The notes beneath the pieces were generated by a model. It ran no database searches. It saw only the letters and a list, made by a program, of their open reading frames with translations, and was not told the DNA's origin. Position numbers and translations under genes: made by a program. Positions 39,657 through 42,324 of a DNA stretch of 42,324 nucleotides are shown in pieces. Location: positions 1 through 42,324 of IMG/VR virus record IMGVR_UViG_3300018481_000035; one strand, 5' to 3'. Source of the DNA: a virus. The number at the start of each line of letters is the position of its first letter. Positions within the stretch are counted from its first letter, which is position 1.

Positions 39657-40412
39657 TCACCGGGAGCTTAACGTCGCTTTTGCCTTTGCAATCAGATCTT
39701 GCATCGGCTTGAGGATGGAAGCATCCAACATGGGATGCTCAGGTTCTTCAGCAGGCTTCACCAACGGTGCTGCCTTGCCCTGAAGCAAGTGCGCGTGTGG
39801 CCTGATCGCACGGATCAGACGCTGCGCCTCGCTCCGACTCCGGCAAGTCCCGTCAGCCGCAAGGGCTTTTTCGAGTTCTGCCAGAGTGTTCGGTGGTGCG
39901 ACCTTGATGAAGGTCATCTCGGCTTCCTGCTGTGCAGGAAACACGACGACGGACACTTCCATCAGGTCGCCCTTCTTGATGACGAGCCAAGGATCATCCT
40001 CGTTCTCCATCTCGTCATCGACAAATTCGAATTCCTCCAAGGCGAAGCCGACCGAGAACGACAGACCGCCGTTCTGCTTGGCCACTTCGTGCAAATCCTT
40101 CACGTAGCTGACATTCAAGTTCAGCTGCGCCCCGATGGTCAGGTTCTCGCCGTGAGTTTCCAGCCGCTTGATGATGCCAGCCGGTTTCTGCCAGTCATGC
40201 CCGGCCAGCAACTTGACGCCGCGCGGCCCGGTGAGGCCCTTGCGCTTGATGCTTTCATCGAACGCCTTGGCGAGCACCTTGTGACCGTACAGATCGGTGC
40301 TCGGCGTGCTGGCAATGCCTTCGATGTAACCTTCCGGTGCATCCTGCATCGCGTTGGCGACGAACATCAAACTGCACTCGACGCGATCACCCGCTTGCCA
40401 TTGCGTTTTCAT
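39657..40412 (-). CDS. HK97-family prohead protease (S78)
   Basis: 251 residues. Catalytic pattern: His72 in LLAGHDWQKPAG, Ser120 in LSFSVGF and Glu152 in LMEVSVVVFPA, matching the His-Ser-Glu arrangement of HK97 gp4. The start of the fold is EGYIEGIASTPSTDLYGH. The C-terminal ~80 residues are a variable tail, expected to be self-cleaved. It cuts the capsid delta domain during maturation. The start overlaps the portal stop (ATGA). Confidence 0.92.
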   Translation of the reverse strand: MKTQWQAGDRVECSLMFVANAMQDAPEGYIEGIASTPSTDLYGHKVLAKAFDESIKRKGLTGPRGVKLLAGHDWQKPAGIIKRLETHGENLTIGAQLNLNVSYVKDLHEVAKQNGGLSFSVGFALEEFEFVDDEMENEDDPWLVIKKGDLMEVSVVVFPAQQEAEMTFIKVAPPNTLAELEKALAADGTCRSRSEAQRLIRAIRPHAHLLQGKAAPLVKPAEEPEHPMLDASILKPMQDLIAKAKATLSSR

Positions 40413-41746
40413 TGCAACGCTCTCCCACCGTTGTCCGCCGGTTCATTTTCAGGGTCGAGACCACCGTCACGCCCCGGCAACTGCGGCAGCTTGGCGTCAA
40501 GCGGCGGCAGCCTGTCATTTTCATCCGTGGTCTCGGCCTCTGTCTTCGGTTCGAAGCCGAGAATATCGCGCTTCTCGTTGTTCGACATGAAGGTGACCTG
40601 CGACAGCGTCTTGCCGAGATTGGCGCGGCCTTCCCACAGCGCAGGCACCTGATCGAGATCGAACGAGATGCGTGCGCCATAGGGGCAAAGCGCCTGTGTC
40701 ATGCCGGCTGCAATCGGAACGAGGTAGCAGGGAACGACAGTGTCCTGCCAGTATGACAATCTGGACTCAACGTAGTTTGAGGCATACTTGGCTGCGTCAG
40801 CCGATCCCAGTCCGAGAAGCGCGACGGGGACACCAAACACGCCAGCAATCTGACGGGTCATATCGTCGAGCGGAAGCTTGGCGTGGATGTCGCCCAGCTG
40901 GTTGTCGAGCGTGTGCACCTTCACGTCGGTGTTGTACAGAAACAGAATCTCGCCGGAGTGCTCGCCGCCGCTGCCGGCCTCTTCCAGATGCTTGGTGAGA
41001 GCTTCCTTCTGCTGGCGAGTGATCGTCTTCTCAGCCGTGATCACGTACTTGACGTTCGGATGGCCGGAGGCGGTATCCAAGGCTCGCTGCATCAACGCCT
41101 TGATGATCTGAAGCGGGATGTGGAGGCTTTCGATGGCCGCTGGCGCTTTGTTGTATTCGACCAATCCTGTGAGCGAAGGGAACGCAATTTCACCAGCGTA
41201 GGACTCATTGGTGGCACGCTTCTCGGCTGTGCGCCGGCTGGGGAGAGTGGTCATGTTTTCCCCAACGCCATATTCGTACTTGTCCACAACGCCACGGCTG
41301 TTGAGAACTCCGCGAACATGTTTGGCAGCCAGCGGGTAGATGCCGTTCGGGTTGCCGTTGGTGCCCATGCCGACTTTGAAGTGCGCGCGGGCGTAAAGCA
41401 TCAGATTCAAGGCAACCCAGTACTGAAGCTGCTGACTGGTGTAGGTGTCGTTGGGGGATTTCAGAAGATCGTTGATCGCTTTGATCTTGGAATTGCCGAC
41501 GCGCTCCGAGGTGTTGATATCCGGGTCGGGTTCGCAGAACCACGGCACGCTTTGCACAGAGGACGCGATGAAATTGGTGATTCTGTATAACTGCGGGGAT
41601 TCCCGCTGTGCGATGTCGGCAGTCGCAATCGCCTTGGCCGACAGGAAACGGACCGACTGCCCGCCCATGATGTAGATCGGGCTTTGCGGCTCGTCCACCG
41701 CTTCGCGGTCGGGCTTCTTCTTGATGAACCAGTCGGCAAAAGCCAT
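40409..41746 (-). CDS. portal protein (HK97 family)
   Basis: 445 residues forming the dodecameric DNA gate at one capsid vertex. Hallmarks are YRITNFIASSVQSVPW (about 55-70), DLLKSPNDTYTSQQLQYW, LMLYARAHFKV, the HIP-like ESLHIPLQII, GVFGVPVALLGLGSADAAKYASNYVES and the C-terminal FMSNNEKRDILGFEP. ATG 41746 overlaps the previous stop (TGATG), which rejects the longer upstream frame. Confidence 0.93.
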   Translation of the reverse strand: MAFADWFIKKKPDREAVDEPQSPIYIMGGQSVRFLSAKAIATADIAQRESPQLYRITNFIASSVQSVPWFCEPDPDINTSERVGNSKIKAINDLLKSPNDTYTSQQLQYWVALNLMLYARAHFKVGMGTNGNPNGIYPLAAKHVRGVLNSRGVVDKYEYGVGENMTTLPSRRTAEKRATNESYAGEIAFPSLTGLVEYNKAPAAIESLHIPLQIIKALMQRALDTASGHPNVKYVITAEKTITRQQKEALTKHLEEAGSGGEHSGEILFLYNTDVKVHTLDNQLGDIHAKLPLDDMTRQIAGVFGVPVALLGLGSADAAKYASNYVESRLSYWQDTVVPCYLVPIAAGMTQALCPYGARISFDLDQVPALWEGRANLGKTLSQVTFMSNNEKRDILGFEPKTEAETTDENDRLPPLDAKLPQLPGRDGGLDPENEPADNGGRALQ

Positions 41747-41922
41747 CAGTGCAATCGCTTCTGAATGATCGGTTGCGCCTTGATCTGGTTGTCGAGCATC
41801 GACGCCAGCGCGGCCATGGCACGATAGATATCGACCACCGTCTCCGGCCCGGCAGGGTTCTCGCAATAGTGCTCGGCCGCCTTGTTACAGGCGGCCGCGA
41901 GACGCTGAAGGTCGGTTTCCAT
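41746..41922 (-). CDS. small helical protein, 58 aa
   Basis: All-helical (DLQRLAAACNKAAEHYC, VVDIYRAMAALASMLDNQI). ATG 41922 follows the preceding TAG by 5 bases, with AGGA inside that gap. An in-frame extension to 42126 exists but is rejected because the frame there runs against the better-supported 63-residue gene. Unknown head-operon protein, coupled to the portal. Confidence 0.6.
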   Translation of the reverse strand: METDLQRLAAACNKAAEHYCENPAGPETVVDIYRAMAALASMLDNQIKAQPIIQKRLH

Positions 41923-41927
41923 CGTTC

Positions 41928-42119
41928 CTATACTTGTCGCCGGACCACAGCGCCGTTGCGGCGCGCGGCGAGAGCCGAGGCCTGCACCACCTTCGGCGCT
42001 GTACTCGGCGCGTGATTCTGCCGCGGCGTCATCGGGCGTGAGATGGGCGCGTGCTGGCTGCCCGTTCGCATTGCAGTCGGCCGCGAGTATGTTCTTCCAC
42101 CACCGCATCCGCATCCCAT
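41928..42119 (-). CDS. small Cys/Gly-start protein, 63 aa
   Basis: Begins MGCGCGGGRTYSRP and ends RRNGAVVRRQV; basic, disordered. Small proteins starting M-G-C-G-C or alike are common next to phage portal genes (from memory). AGGAG with 7-base spacing selects ATG 42119 over ATG 42126, which begins one base after the site. The C-G-C-G start might be lipid- or metal-associated; not known. Confidence 0.65.
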   Translation of the reverse strand: MGCGCGGGRTYSRPTAMRTGSQHAPISRPMTPRQNHAPSTAPKVVQASALAARRNGAVVRRQV

Positions 42120-42129
42120 TACTCATCTC

Positions 42130-42324
42130 CTACCAGAGTTTCAGTTTGAGAACGCCGCCGCTTTCGTCGCCGTCCAGTGCAGTCTCGATTGCAACATCCT
42201 CGACTGCGTAGCGCGTTGCGTCCCAGCCGTGATTGAAAGCGTCCACCGGAGTGGACAGCGATTGGTTGGTCAACCTGTCGGTCATCCACGAATACAGATG
42301 CGCCTCTTCCTGCATCTTCTCGCA
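42130..42324 (-). CDS. terminase large subunit, C-terminal end (partial)
   Basis: The open frame continues beyond the right edge; only the last 64 residues are present. YSWMTDRLTNQSLSTPVDAFNHGWDATRYAVED is the usual end of the nuclease domain (the PVDAFNHxxDAxRYA motif). Placement directly before portal genes supports this. The downstream gene starts 11 bases later. Confidence 0.82.
   Translation of the reverse strand, partial: CEKMQEEAHLYSWMTDRLTNQSLSTPVDAFNHGWDATRYAVEDVAIETALDGDESGGVLKLKLW

Noticed and set aside
41923-42126. Upstream extension of the 58-residue gene to ATG 42126
   Set aside because: The ATG is one base from the AGGAG, so the site instead serves ATG 42119 in another frame, and the 58-residue gene has its own AGGA.

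Overview
The window is part of a tailed-phage (or prophage) genome with a contractile, myovirus-type tail. Base composition is GC-rich by eye. Several small early proteins look like conserved hypotheticals I associate with phages of Rhizobiales-type Alphaproteobacteria, but the host is a low-confidence inference. I saw no integrase, transposase, tRNA, rRNA, CRISPR array, insertion sequence or reverse transcriptase here, so lifestyle cannot be decided.

Layout: two convergent blocks. Positions 1-6566 (+ strand) form a tight early/middle operon. It holds an SNF2-type helicase, a series of small unknown proteins, three consecutive helix-turn-helix proteins (3674-4780), a single-TM protein, a DUF7768/deoxyribosyltransferase-like protein and a small secreted repeat peptide. 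Most junctions are 4-base ATGA/GTGA stop-start overlaps, which fix many starts at GTG. The block ends at a bidirectional terminator (6573-6611). A second hairpin at 5630-5653 has its T-tract on the - strand.

From 42324 down to 6709 everything is on the - strand and reads as one late operon. In transcription order it runs: terminase large subunit end, two small proteins, HK97-type portal, prohead protease, major capsid protein, two paralogous decoration-like proteins and head-tail connector genes. A Mu-type tail module follows: gp37-like, DUF2635, sheath, tube, tail assembly chaperone with a likely -1 frameshift extension, tape measure, DNA-circularisation protein, gp44/45/46-like baseplate proteins, baseplate J and a gp48-like protein. 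Last comes about 14 kb of receptor-binding genes (20940 down to 7284) with the lysis amidase embedded. The virion is thus a mosaic of an HK97-type head and a Mu-type tail.

The fibre region holds three fibres with S74-type intramolecular chaperones, a glycine-rich adhesin-like protein, a beta-helix-like spike, a collagen-like fibre, two paralogous fibre-tip-like proteins and an 88-residue head-only fibre. They share recurrent N-terminal cassettes. Other notable points are an unusually cysteine-rich virion (27 Cys in 317 residues in the gp48-like protein, 23 in 406 in baseplate J, 18 in 505 in the sheath) and several overlooked microproteins: a 26-residue TM peptide, a 37-residue basic peptide, and Pro/Cys peptides of 32, 41 and 54 residues. 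No intergenic stretch exceeds about 150 bases.
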